Below, piece by piece: positions 20,809 to 29,516 of a DNA stretch of 64,000 bases. The notes beneath the pieces were generated by a model, which was given only the letters and a program-made list of their open reading frames with translations, was not told the DNA's origin and did no database searches. The translations under genes and the position numbers were made by a program. Source of the stretch: a virus; the IMG/VR virus record IMGVR_UViG_3300025405_000009, positions 1 through 64,000 of that record; one strand, given 5' to 3'. The first letter of the stretch is position 1; the number at the start of each line of letters is the position of its first letter.

Positions 20809-23800
20809 TTTAGAAACATCACCAGAAACTGCTCCTACAGCACCCTTTAACCCTCCTGCTCCACCTTGAAGTGCTGATAGGTAAGATGTAAATTTCTGTT
20901 TAATGTTTGTTATATCTTGATCTGGTGATTGTCCGTGATATTCGGATTTTGTAGGTACATTACCGCTTTGCATTGCTGCAGCAAACTCAGCTCTATGGAA
21001 GGCATGAGCTGGAGCATCACCTTCATTATGAGTATGACTGTGAGGGTTATTAATAACACTATCTGGATTTGCGCCTGCTCCAATAACCATCATTGGAGAT
21101 TGTAATGATGCCTTATCACCTGGGTTACCTTCTGCCGTACTAAGAATTTTCTTAACCTTATCATTTGGTAGACCGCGAAGAGACATAACGTTCGTGGGTT
21201 GTGTATTTGTTGTCATCATTTGTGGTTGTGATGAACCACCATTACCTGCAGGTCCTGTACCCTGTACAGCAAATCCAGCAGAATAAATTGGTACTTTAAA
21301 TGTTGTATCACCAGCTAAATTTGCTGCTACAGCTGCTGCAATATAGGCAGCTGTCGTATAACCTATTTGTGCTGTAGGTGTACCAGCTCCTGATTGATAT
21401 AATGGATCTTGTGGAACCCAACCAATCCATTGACCAGGATCAGTATATCCCATATATAGAGCCTTAGAATTATCTGGTCTCAATTGACCATCCTGTAACT
21501 TACCGGCTGTATCCATCGGTATAGCAATACCAGCTGTTGCATCAGCTCTTACTCTTCCTGTAACCTTAGTCTGATCTGTAACACGTTTTAATTGTGGTGT
21601 AGAAGTAGAGAGTGCTGTGAGATTACCTTCAACAAATATACCACCTTTAACAATAAGATTACCTGTAATACCAACACTACTATCCATTAAGATCTGTTCG
21701 TTATTACGCTGACGAATACTAACAATATCACCAATAAGACTTAAACGGTGACCACCATCAATATTAACCTCATTTGCACTACCAATGTTAACTTGCTCGG
21801 CAGCAATATTTGCCATTGCACCAGAGATATTAACTACACCGTATGATTTAAGATTTAATCCACCAGCGCCAACTAAAACATTATATCTGTTACATACGTT
21901 TAATGTATATGTACCACCAGGAAGATCATCAACTTGAACTTGTTCGATTAAAGGTGTTGGTCTTTGAACAGTAACGGGCATGTAAGGAGTAATACCAACA
22001 AAGGCTGGTGAGAGCTTACCAATAGGATCAACTCTAATAGCACCCCAATCATTCATTACCATACCAATTGTTTCAATCTTATGTTTAGTAACTTCAATAA
22101 TTTCCGAACCACCAGGTCCCATTTGTGATTCAATTTGTGCAAGCTTTGGTAAAACTGTTTGATATAGTTTTACTAAATCTTTTTTCTTTGGTTCAACTGT
22201 CCACGCACCATGAAAGGAACTTGGACTATATCCCGGCTTTAATGTAATAGAAGGATCTTTAACTAAACCTGAATTAAATGGTGATGCAGGGTTACAAACC
22301 GGACATGGTACACCACCAATGGTACCACTTAACTGTACTAGTGTTTTACCTTGTTGATCCTTTACAGACTTGTTATTTTCAATAAGGCTATGTACAGGAA
22401 ATATACCAGTTACTAATTTTGATAACTGATTGCCGAAAGCAATTGAGGGTTCAACACCTTTATCTGTGATTGTGTGACCATATGAACTATCAGCAAATGA
22501 GCTCGAATAACCGGGTGCTTTAGATACAATACTATATGCCTCTGGACCGTATGTATTGTTAAGAGCCAAAACACTTTGTTGATTAGCTGAACATAATGGA
22601 CATAGATAAGGTGTACCGTTTTTAGATTGCCCTTTTCCATTTAATTTAATAATACTACCATCAATGCCCTTAATACCTTTAACTCCATCTGTTCTTTGAA
22701 TATCGAATAACTGCTTTATGTTTGGAATGCCAACAGATTCCATTATTGACTTCCATTGATTGTGTAAACTAAAATGTAAATTACCAACCTTACGATAATG
22801 ATCTCCAACAATAGTATTATCTAAATCACGTTGAGTGAATTCATTTCTAAAACCGCGTACTGTTGAGAATGTATCACCTAATACCAATTTTTGATCATTA
22901 CCAGTAGCAAGTTCAATATTTGCTTGATTATTAAATTCTTTAAATGAACCTGAGTAATGAGTAAGTTTTACAGCTTCTCTTGTGTCTGTATTTGTAAAAG
23001 ATAATGTACCTCCTTTTTGATTTATAACATATTTGTTTCTGTATGTACGTACATTAATATCATAATTATCGTCTTTCTTTATATTTTCGTAAGTACCCGG
23101 ATAATCAATACCAGGTGTACCAGAGCTTGCTCCGGTAATTGTTGTCCAATCGTTGGCACCAAAAGAAAGACCAAATACAACTGGTCTTAAGGGATCACCT
23201 TCATTAAAAAATACCCAAACGTGGGCACCAACATTTAGAAGAGGAAAGGCACCTTTAGCGCTATTACTATATGTTTCAGGAACATAATCATAACTATATT
23301 TGTTAACATTATTAACGTTTGTTAATTGTGGGTTATTAAATGCGTCACTTAATTTGTTATACGCAATATCATAGATATTACCAGGTTTTTCACCAATATT
23401 ATCCATATTCTGGGTATGCGGATAAGAGGATAAAGGACCTTGAGCTGACGTATAATCTAAATTATTTGAATCACTTATTGAACCTTGATTTATGGTAGCG
23501 TTATACCGTCCAGAAGATCCACCACCGGCTAAAGGGGCTGACATTTCAGCCCATGGAAGGATTGCTTTTAAATCATCTAAAATAGCTGTCAAATCACCAC
23601 TACCAGCTGGTTTTGTTGAAGTTCCTGTAACAGTGTTTAATGTTGTAGAGAGAAGACTGGTGTCAAGAGAGGAGATACCACCAATGAAATTAAAGTTTTT
23701 ATCTTTATTAATCTCATTCCATCCTTTATAAACAGTTGGAGAGATGTGAGGTACGAAGACTTTAACTCTTCCTCTGTATTGTGGGTCATTGTTCTGTACA

Positions 23801-23841
23801 ACGATCCCAACATAATTACCGTAATAACGTGGAAATTCCAT
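20779..23841 (-). CDS. 5: gp5-like baseplate central spike
   Basis: A 1020-residue protein. Residues 1-35 (YYGNYVGIVVQNNDPQYRGR VKVFVP) are the OB-fold start of T4 gp5-like spikes. Around 200-260 is an extended insertion typical of the hub contact (FPLLNVGAHVWVFFNEGDPL). Residues 650-760 have short strand repeats (LNLKSYGVVNISGAMANIA, VNIGSANEVNIDGG) expected for the trimeric beta helix. No lysozyme domain is visible, unlike T4 gp5. Odd features: two Cys pairs (CPLC near 415 and CPVC near 515) and a His cluster (HSHTHNEGDAPAHAFH near 935), possible metal sites. Confidence 0.8.
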   Translation of the reverse strand: MEFPRYYGNYVGIVVQNNDPQYRGRVKVFVPHISPTVYKGWNEINKDKNFNFIGGISSLDTSLLSTTLNTVTGTSTKPAGSGDLTAILDDLKAILPWAEMSAPLAGGGSSGRYNATINQGSISDSNNLDYTSAQGPLSSYPHTQNMDNIGEKPGNIYDIAYNKLSDAFNNPQLTNVNNVNKYSYDYVPETYSNSAKGAFPLLNVGAHVWVFFNEGDPLRPVVFGLSFGANDWTTITGASSGTPGIDYPGTYENIKKDDNYDINVRTYRNKYVINQKGGTLSFTNTDTREAVKLTHYSGSFKEFNNQANIELATGNDQKLVLGDTFSTVRGFRNEFTQRDLDNTIVGDHYRKVGNLHFSLHNQWKSIMESVGIPNIKQLFDIQRTDGVKGIKGIDGSIIKLNGKGQSKNGTPYLCPLCSANQQSVLALNNTYGPEAYSIVSKAPGYSSSFADSSYGHTITDKGVEPSIAFGNQLSKLVTGIFPVHSLIENNKSVKDQQGKTLVQLSGTIGGVPCPVCNPASPFNSGLVKDPSITLKPGYSPSSFHGAWTVEPKKKDLVKLYQTVLPKLAQIESQMGPGGSEIIEVTKHKIETIGMVMNDWGAIRVDPIGKLSPAFVGITPYMPVTVQRPTPLIEQVQVDDLPGGTYTLNVCNRYNVLVGAGGLNLKSYGVVNISGAMANIAAEQVNIGSANEVNIDGGHRLSLIGDIVSIRQRNNEQILMDSSVGITGNLIVKGGIFVEGNLTALSTSTPQLKRVTDQTKVTGRVRADATAGIAIPMDTAGKLQDGQLRPDNSKALYMGYTDPGQWIGWVPQDPLYQSGAGTPTAQIGYTTAAYIAAAVAANLAGDTTFKVPIYSAGFAVQGTGPAGNGGSSQPQMMTTNTQPTNVMSLRGLPNDKVKKILSTAEGNPGDKASLQSPMMVIGAGANPDSVINNPHSHTHNEGDAPAHAFHRAEFAAAMQSGNVPTKSEYHGQSPDQDITNIKQKFTSYLSALQGGAGGLKGAVGAVSGDVSKLKNTVKGLV

Positions 23842-23843
23842 AG

Positions 23844-23877
23844 TTGATATATGATTATTTACATGTATTATATAGTT
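23844..23877 (+). promoter_or_regulatory. Early-type promoter of the deazaguanine operon
   Basis: TTGATA at 23844-23849, 16 bp, TATTAT at 23866-23871, ATAGTT, ATG at 23878. It begins three bases past the divergent spike start. Confidence 0.65.
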
Positions 23878-24696
23878 ATGCTAGTAAAGGTATCACACGA
23901 ATCTCCTATTTCTATTCTTCAAACGTCAACGTTGTATAACGATTTTGATTATGCCTTAGTTCATTTATTTGAATCACATCCAAAATATTATCAATATTTT
24001 AAGACAGCTCGTGAGATTTATAATCGTGAAGTTCTTCTTGATAACTCTATTTTTGAGCTCGGTCATGCGTTTGATAGCGATAAGTTCTTAGCTGCTGCTA
24101 TTGATCTCAAACCAAATATGTTTATTGTTCCTGATGTACTTGAAGATGGTATGAGGACTAGACAGAGTTTCACCGATTGGGAGTTACTAGGTAGAACACA
24201 ACATATAAAGGATGTTTGTACTACAAAGGCTATTGGTGCAGTTCAGGGTAAGACATGGCAGGAGCTTATTGATTGTTATAAGTTTATGTCGGATCACGCT
24301 GATATGATTGCTATTAGTTTTGATTTTTCTTACTATGAGGTTACAGGTGAGGGTAGATCAAAGCTTGATAAGTGGTGCTCTGGTCGTCAGAGGTTTATTA
24401 GTCAGCTTATTGAGAAGGGTATCTGGAACTTGGATAAGCCTCATCATCTTCTAGGATGTTCACTTGCAAAGGAATTTCGATATTATATTAATCACAATAT
24501 TTTTAATATTGTAAGTTGTGATACCAGTAATCCAATTGTTGCAGCTCTTCATAATATGAAATATGATGCTGATTACGGTCTTTCTACTAAACCATCTACT
24601 AAGCTTGCTGATCTTATTGATCATCAAGTTACAAAAGATGAAATGGAAATCATAGATTATAATACTAAAATGTTTAAGAAAATTTTATGCAGATAG
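23878..24696 (+). CDS. dpdA: DpdA-like 7-deazaguanine DNA transglycosylase
   Basis: A 272-residue TIM-barrel protein of the tRNA-guanine transglycosylase superfamily. Hallmarks seen: LLDNSIFELG near residues 53-62, MFIVPDVLEDG near 82-92, AVQGKTWQEL near 122-131 and ISFDFSYY near 146-153. Phage DpdA enzymes swap guanine in DNA for a 7-deazaguanine. The formyltransferase and QueF genes in the same operon strongly support this over a tRNA-modifying role. The start at 23878 fits the leaderless promoter; ATGs at 23851 and 23863 are alternatives. The 3' end overlaps the next gene by ten bases. Confidence 0.75.
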   Translation: MLVKVSHESPISILQTSTLYNDFDYALVHLFESHPKYYQYFKTAREIYNREVLLDNSIFELGHAFDSDKFLAAAIDLKPNMFIVPDVLEDGMRTRQSFTDWELLGRTQHIKDVCTTKAIGAVQGKTWQELIDCYKFMSDHADMIAISFDFSYYEVTGEGRSKLDKWCSGRQRFISQLIEKGIWNLDKPHHLLGCSLAKEFRYYINHNIFNIVSCDTSNPIVAALHNMKYDADYGLSTKPSTKLADLIDHQVTKDEMEIIDYNTKMFKKILCR

Positions 24697-25307
24697 GCAA
24701 ACGACCTTGGATAGCTTTTTTTAGTCAGAGTGGTCAGGCGATTTATAATGTAAAAACATTTTTTAACCGTCAACCGGATGCTATTATTACTAATCGTCAA
24801 AATAATGAGGGGTTGTTTGATCCGTTAAAAGAAGATAAAGACAATGGTAAACTTAATTGGATAATATTACCAAAGAATCCCACTGTTAATGATTACAAAA
24901 AGGCTTTAAAGAAATTTAAAAATCCTGTTATTACTCTTAATGGTTATCTTAGAATTATGCCTAAAGAGATTTGTGAGAAGTATGAGATTTATAATCTTCA
25001 TCCCGGTCTCATAACTGAATATCCAGAACTCAAAGGAAAAGATCCACAAAAGAGAGCTATTGAAGCTAAACACCGTCACATAGGATGTGTTATTCATAGG
25101 GTTACACCTACTGTTGATGATGGAGAGATTCTTATGGCAAATGCTATTGATACAGCTATACTGGAAAACGATGAAGAGCGTATGTATGCCAATCTTGCCT
25201 CCATGGCGTATGTAATGTGGTATGACTTCTTTAATAATTTTAAACAATATGAGCATAGACGAAATAGTAAAAACAATCGAAACACAGTATCCGGAGACCT
25301 GTACTGA
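24687..25307 (+). CDS. dpdN: DpdN-like formyltransferase
   Basis: A 206-residue formyltransferase-fold protein. The catalytic Asn-His pair is in NLHPGLI (near residues 110-116) and the catalytic Asp in IHRVTPTVDDGEIL (near 136-149), as in folate-dependent PurN-type enzymes. A housekeeping PurN is possible, but translational overlap with a DpdA-like gene points to the published DpdN role: adding formyl from formyl-tetrahydrofolate to the aminomethyl of dPreQ1. It overlaps dpdA by 10 bases and the next gene by 59. Confidence 0.75.
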   Translation: MQIGKRPWIAFFSQSGQAIYNVKTFFNRQPDAIITNRQNNEGLFDPLKEDKDNGKLNWIILPKNPTVNDYKKALKKFKNPVITLNGYLRIMPKEICEKYEIYNLHPGLITEYPELKGKDPQKRAIEAKHRHIGCVIHRVTPTVDDGEILMANAIDTAILENDEERMYANLASMAYVMWYDFFNNFKQYEHRRNSKNNRNTVSGDLY

Positions 25308-25596
25308 ATTTAAAAAAATTCAGGCAGAGCATTACCTTACTTTTTGTAAGAAGCAATTTGATTATGGCCCAGGTAATATTTCTTTAGGGTCATCTTTAAA
25401 TACAGCTGAGGAGAGAAAGGCATCAATTTCCGCAATTGTAGTTAGACTTAATGATAAACTTCAGCGTCTTATCAATCTTGTTCTTAGAAAGAACAGTCTT
25501 GAGTCAGCTAATGAGTCAGTTTTTGATGCGTTTTTAGATGCATCTGTTTATAGTATTATTGCTGAGATAGTAAATCGTGGCAAATGGGCAAAGTAG
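25249..25596 (+). CDS. Nmad1-like (DUF1599) protein
   Basis: A 115-residue helical protein. The pattern FCKKQFDYGPGN, then SISAIVVRLNDKLQRLINLVL and DAFLDASVYSIIAEIV, matches my recollection of the nucleotide-modification-associated domain Nmad1 (DUF1599), which was named for its genomic link to modified bases. The biochemical role is not known. The start at 25249 (MSIDEIV) is preferred to 25222 because it is the natural domain start. It overlaps dpdN by 59 bases and probably is translated with it. Confidence 0.6.
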   Translation: MSIDEIVKTIETQYPETCTEFKKIQAEHYLTFCKKQFDYGPGNISLGSSLNTAEERKASISAIVVRLNDKLQRLINLVLRKNSLESANESVFDAFLDASVYSIIAEIVNRGKWAK

Positions 25597-25611
25597 TATT
25601 ATAATTAAACT

Positions 25612-26163
25612 ATGTTAATAAGTTTTAGCGGTGTTCAATCTAGTGGTAAGAGTACTTTACTAAAGGCTTGTCAAGAGCATTATGGTGATCGATTTGAATT
25701 TGTAGAGGAAGTAACTAGATTAGTAAAGAGAGAATTTAATGTGCCTATTAACGAAGAAGGTACAGGTTTAACTCAATGCTTAATCATTAATAAACATATT
25801 GAGAATGTACTGAGATTAAGGGAGACAAAGGGGGCTATACTAGATCGCTGTATTCTTGATGGAGTTTGTTATACAGGGTATCTGCACTTAGAGGGTACTG
25901 TTCCTTCATGGGTATTTGATTATAGTAAGAAGGTATTTGAAAAACTTATTACAATGTATGATGTAATCTTTTATACTGATCCGTATGATATTGAATTAGT
26001 TGATGATGGTGAGAGAAGTATTAATAAGGAATTTAGATACAATATGATTACTACATTTGAACATGTAATAAAAAGATATGATCATCTGTTAAAAGATAAA
26101 GTTGTAAAACTAAAAGGAACAGTTGAAGAACGAATGGAAGCTATTAAAATAAAATTACAATAA
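25612..26163 (+). CDS. P-loop nucleotide kinase-like protein
   Basis: A 183-residue P-loop protein. The Walker A motif is GVQSSGKST (residues 6-14) and a kinase-type DRCILDG (near 81-87) follows, as in the AAA_28/NadR-like group of nucleotide or nucleoside kinases. A lid-like stretch (DDGERSINKEFR) lies near 133-144. The substrate is not readable. Position between the Nmad1-like gene and queF suggests a role in supplying or altering the modified base, for example making a nucleotide form; this is inference. Confidence 0.7.
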   Translation: MLISFSGVQSSGKSTLLKACQEHYGDRFEFVEEVTRLVKREFNVPINEEGTGLTQCLIINKHIENVLRLRETKGAILDRCILDGVCYTGYLHLEGTVPSWVFDYSKKVFEKLITMYDVIFYTDPYDIELVDDGERSINKEFRYNMITTFEHVIKRYDHLLKDKVVKLKGTVEERMEAIKIKLQ

Positions 26164-26168
26164 CAATT

Positions 26169-27158
26169 ATGTCAAGCACAACCTCAAACGCATTTGGTGG
26201 TAATAATCGACCACCAACACCACCAGCACCACCACAACAGAGTATGAATGACTTTGCATCAAAGTCACTTGGTTCATCTGCATCATACGCTATCTATACT
26301 GAACAGTTTGATGCCTCACTTCTTAACCCAATGCCTAGAGTTCTTGCTCGTCAGGATCATGGTATTACAGGAGCTGAATTTGTAGGAGGAGATGTATGGC
26401 ATTGTCATGAAGCAACATTCCTTCTTAATAATGGATACCCAATCGCTGGTACATTAAAGTATACCTACCCTGCTAACTCAGAGTTTATGGTAGAGTCAAA
26501 GTCAGCTAAACTGTATCTCAATTCATTCGATATGTGTAAAATGGGCAATACACCTGCTGAGGCAATTGCTAAGTATGAACAACAGGTTGCCGATGACTTG
26601 GCAAGAGTTCTTCAGACTCAAGTAGATGTTATTTTCTTCCCTTCAGGATCTGATAAGTACGGTAAGCTTCCTCTTGATGGAGAGTATAGGGATCTTTATT
26701 GGGAGCTTCTTGATATTGCTAAAGATATTGAGATTACTGATTATTCATCTAATGAAAATCATCTTAAGTTTGCTAAGATTCATCCAGAAGATAATGAAAA
26801 AGTATCATCCAAGTACTTTACTAATGCATTAAGATCACGTTGTCGTCATACTAAACAAAAGGATACAGGAGCTGCTTATATTCATATTATTTCTAAAGAC
26901 GGTATGATGATTGATCCAGTATCTCTTTATAAGCAAATTGTGTCATTAAGAGAAGTTAATGAGTTTCATGAGTTCTGTGCAGAAAAGCTCTTTAAGAGTA
27001 TTATGGCATGTCCTGAAGTAGAAGATTGTTGTGTAACTCTTCTTTACTCTCGTCGTGGGTCTCTTGATATTAACCCTGTACGTGCCAGTAAGCCTGAACT
27101 TCTTCCAACTAATCTTATAGATGCAAATATCTATACTATTAAGGCAATGGGTCAATAA
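26169..27158 (+). CDS. queF: QueF, preQ0 reductase
   Basis: A 329-residue NADPH-dependent 7-cyano-7-deazaguanine reductase. Seen: the QueF signature ESKSAKLYLNSFD (near residues 117-129), the nucleophile Cys and general-acid Asp in SRCRHTKQKDTGAAYIHI (near 218-235), HEFCAEKLF (near 268-276) and the C-terminal RRGSLDINPVRAS. The size fits the long bifold type. The first 30 residues are a Pro-rich extension. The reaction is preQ0 to preQ1, which would feed DpdA. It begins five bases after the kinase gene and is followed by a terminator. No preQ1 aptamer was found in front. Confidence 0.9.
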   Translation: MSSTTSNAFGGNNRPPTPPAPPQQSMNDFASKSLGSSASYAIYTEQFDASLLNPMPRVLARQDHGITGAEFVGGDVWHCHEATFLLNNGYPIAGTLKYTYPANSEFMVESKSAKLYLNSFDMCKMGNTPAEAIAKYEQQVADDLARVLQTQVDVIFFPSGSDKYGKLPLDGEYRDLYWELLDIAKDIEITDYSSNENHLKFAKIHPEDNEKVSSKYFTNALRSRCRHTKQKDTGAAYIHIISKDGMMIDPVSLYKQIVSLREVNEFHEFCAEKLFKSIMACPEVEDCCVTLLYSRRGSLDINPVRASKPELLPTNLIDANIYTIKAMGQ

Positions 27159-27181
27159 TTATTGTTAGTTGTTGTTACAAT

Positions 27182-27212
27182 AAAAAAGGCGTACTAAAAG
27201 TACGCCTTTTTT
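27182..27212. terminator. Bidirectional rho-independent terminator
   Basis: GGCGTACT 27188-27195 pairs with AGTACGCC 27199-27206, loop AAA, flanked by A6 on the left and T6 on the right. It serves queF on the plus strand and the 173-residue capsid-region gene on the minus strand. Confidence 0.9.
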
Positions 27213-27230
27213 ATTATATTTTTATCTAAA

Positions 27231-27752
27231 TTAACCTAAGTAAGCTGCAAGTCTTGATTGACTAAATGTAGTGCGAACCTGATGATTTACATCTGGACTA
27301 CCTGTAAGAATAAAGAAATTATCTAAAGCTGAGGTCTTTGTTGTATCTATAGCAATTGTTGAAGCATTAGATGAAAGACTAATTACGGTGTTAGCTAAGC
27401 TTGTTGCAATACCTGTTGTAATTGGCCAATAAACAGCAAGAGTACCACTTACACCACTCTTATAAGTTGAACCAGCAACAAGTTGTCCTGCCCATACTTG
27501 AGGTGTTGTTAACACGGAAGGTGAACTAAGTGTAATATTAATACTTGTTGCGCCTGCAGTTGCACTTAAGCCAACTCCTGTACTATCAGGATCTGTAAGA
27601 ACAGTTAATTTAGCTACTAAATCACTAGTAGCTGCTCCAAGAGTTGTATTAGTAGCACTAAGAGTGATTACTGCATCAACACCAGCATTCGCAACAAATC
27701 CTGCGACTGATGAAATGATTGGTGTTACTGTTAAAAATGATTCGTATGCCAT
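27231..27752 (-). CDS. Putative capsid-associated protein
   Basis: A 173-residue beta-rich protein, high in Ala, Thr and Ser, lying directly downstream of gp23 and with its own late promoter. The composition (TSINITLSSPSVLTT, IALSSN-like repeats) resembles small decoration or head-fibre proteins with an immunoglobulin-like fold. T4-like relatives often place such genes after gp23. No sequence match can be claimed. Confidence 0.65.
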   Translation of the reverse strand: MAYESFLTVTPIISSVAGFVANAGVDAVITLSATNTTLGAATSDLVAKLTVLTDPDSTGVGLSATAGATSINITLSSPSVLTTPQVWAGQLVAGSTYKSGVSGTLAVYWPITTGIATSLANTVISLSSNASTIAIDTTKTSALDNFFILTGSPDVNHQVRTTFSQSRLAAYLG

Positions 27753-27759
27753 ATACTAT

Positions 27760-27767
27760 TATTTATT
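27760..27767 (-). promoter_or_regulatory. Late promoter AATAAATA
   Basis: Late element seven bases before the ATG at 27752. Confidence 0.65.
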
Positions 27768-27803
27768 CTCTGCAGTAACTTTTTTTATAACTGTATAAAA
27801 GGG

Positions 27804-27829
27804 AAAACCCGGTCTTTCGACCGGGTTTT
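27804..27829 (-). terminator. Terminator after gp23
   Basis: AAAACCCGGTC 27804-27814 pairs with GACCGGGTTTT 27819-27829 around TTTC. On the minus strand it ends in a T4 run, just past the capsid gene stop. Confidence 0.85.
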
Positions 27830-27858
27830 CTTTGTGACCTTTTCGATCTGAATACTTC

Positions 27859-29409
27859 TTAGAAGTAAACTGACTGAGTGGCAGGTGTGAAGGCCTTACC
27901 GAGACCCTGAAGGATGATGACGTGGTAATAAAGATTCGCACCGAAGATGTTGTCAACTACACCATAACGTGTAAGAAGACCGACTCTTGGTGAGAAATCG
28001 TTAGGACCGATAGTACGCTGAACCATAACTGGGATGTATGGGCAGTAAATAATACCTGTATCATAGAATTCAGGACCCTTATAACCTAGGAGTGCGTAAT
28101 CAAGACGTGCTGAACGTGTTGTCGGAGTCTGACCGAAACTACCAGGGAAGCCGTTAGCGCCGGCAAGGTTGCCGCCGAAACCAGCTTCGTACTGAGCTTC
28201 AGTGCGAGTATCACGATAAACGTTGAAACGACCTGCGAGACTACCTACCTTAGCAACACCAACTGGCTGTGTATTTACATTACCTTGTACGGGTACCCAC
28301 TGGAACTCAGGGAGCATCTCAAGGATTGCGCAAACACGAGGTGTACCAACAATGAAGTTAGCTGCACCACGACGGTTACGAACTGCAATACGATTAGCCT
28401 CGATGATGAGGCGCTGATAGAAGTCACGGTTACGCTCTACAAGCCAACGACCATCTGCGGAAGCTGGTGACCAGACTGAGAATCCAGCGCCGAAACCGGC
28501 GTTAAGAGCTGTCTGAACCATGCGGATGATCATTTCACGGTCGATTTCGGCCTGAAGCTCATAACTCATTGCGTTAGTAAGCTCAGTGTCGATATCGATA
28601 CCATTCATGTTCTTAAGATCCTGCTCCAACTCGACAGACCAACGAGCTGCGAGACGGCGTGTGCCGGCTTCAACTGCTGTCTTTTCGAATGAAACTACGA
28701 TCTGAGGAATATTGCTTGTTAACTCAAACTGACTGAGAAGCTGAGCAACACCTTGATCCTGCGCAACCATTGGGAATAAAGCACTTGCGTAGCTGTTATC
28801 ACCAGAGAGTGCTGCCGAAGAAGCACCTGTGAATCGGGAATCGAGATATTGGTAACCAAGTTCTGTGTTGTTTGAGGTCAACGCGGCATTACTGGTGTAC
28901 TGGTTCGTTAAAGAACCATCAATACCACTAGTACCGTTGTTGTAACCTAAAGCCTGACCGTCGTACTTATATCTAAGTGCGAAAGCAAGACCAACTGGAC
29001 CACTCATTGGCTGAACACCAACGATTTCGTTAGTGATCAACTCAGGGAATGTACGTCTGATCATCGGGATGAGAATCTTTGGAAGACGGGCATCACCTGG
29101 AGCATAAGCGGTATCATTCTGAGATGGGAACTGGTTGCCGTAAGCACCGTTTTGGATACCTGAAGCTACACCTGTTCCACCTGAGTTTGAGAAAGCACCT
29201 ATACCACCTGATGTTGTGCCTGCGCCAGACGCTTCAAAACACCATTTTTCTTGGTTCTCAAGAAGAATAGCTGTATTGAGACGTGTGTGGTCGTCTTCGA
29301 TTGGCTGTACGTTGTCTGAAGTATAGTTAAGAACTGGGTTCCACTTTTCAAGCAAAGCATTAGCGCGATTTACATCGATGTAAGACTGTGAGGGACGAAT
29401 ATTTGACAT
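27859..29409 (-). CDS. 23: Major capsid protein gp23
   Basis: A 516-residue HK97-fold capsid protein. Typical gp23 pieces are present: LLEKWNPVLN near the start, ILLENQEKW near residue 50, RRTFPELITNEIVGVQPMSG near 112-131, and a C-terminal GKAFTPATQSVYF. T4 gp23 loses its first 65 residues to gp21; here a cut near CFEASGAG (about residue 58) fits. It is bounded by the scaffold gene upstream and a strong terminator downstream. The upstream late element is weak (TTAAAATA), so read-through from gp22 may contribute. Confidence 0.93.
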   Translation of the reverse strand: MSNIRPSQSYIDVNRANALLEKWNPVLNYTSDNVQPIEDDHTRLNTAILLENQEKWCFEASGAGTTSGGIGAFSNSGGTGVASGIQNGAYGNQFPSQNDTAYAPGDARLPKILIPMIRRTFPELITNEIVGVQPMSGPVGLAFALRYKYDGQALGYNNGTSGIDGSLTNQYTSNAALTSNNTELGYQYLDSRFTGASSAALSGDNSYASALFPMVAQDQGVAQLLSQFELTSNIPQIVVSFEKTAVEAGTRRLAARWSVELEQDLKNMNGIDIDTELTNAMSYELQAEIDREMIIRMVQTALNAGFGAGFSVWSPASADGRWLVERNRDFYQRLIIEANRIAVRNRRGAANFIVGTPRVCAILEMLPEFQWVPVQGNVNTQPVGVAKVGSLAGRFNVYRDTRTEAQYEAGFGGNLAGANGFPGSFGQTPTTRSARLDYALLGYKGPEFYDTGIIYCPYIPVMVQRTIGPNDFSPRVGLLTRYGVVDNIFGANLYYHVIILQGLGKAFTPATQSVYF

Positions 29410-29516
29410 ATATTTTAAATTTCTTTCTTTGTGTCGACCTTATTTTCTATTTAGGGATACAACTCCCTCAACAAGAAAAGGAAAAACTTTTTCCTTAAAA
29501 TCCGTTATATTAAAAA

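Noticed and set aside
20779-23841. Lysozyme domain in the gp5-like spike
   Set aside because: No Glu-Asp-Thr lysozyme pattern or helical insert of suitable length is seen; the middle is beta-rich.
26100-26168. preQ1 riboswitch before queF
   Set aside because: Only five bases separate queF from the kinase stop, and no preQ1 aptamer-like hairpin or pseudoknot is seen there or before dpdA.
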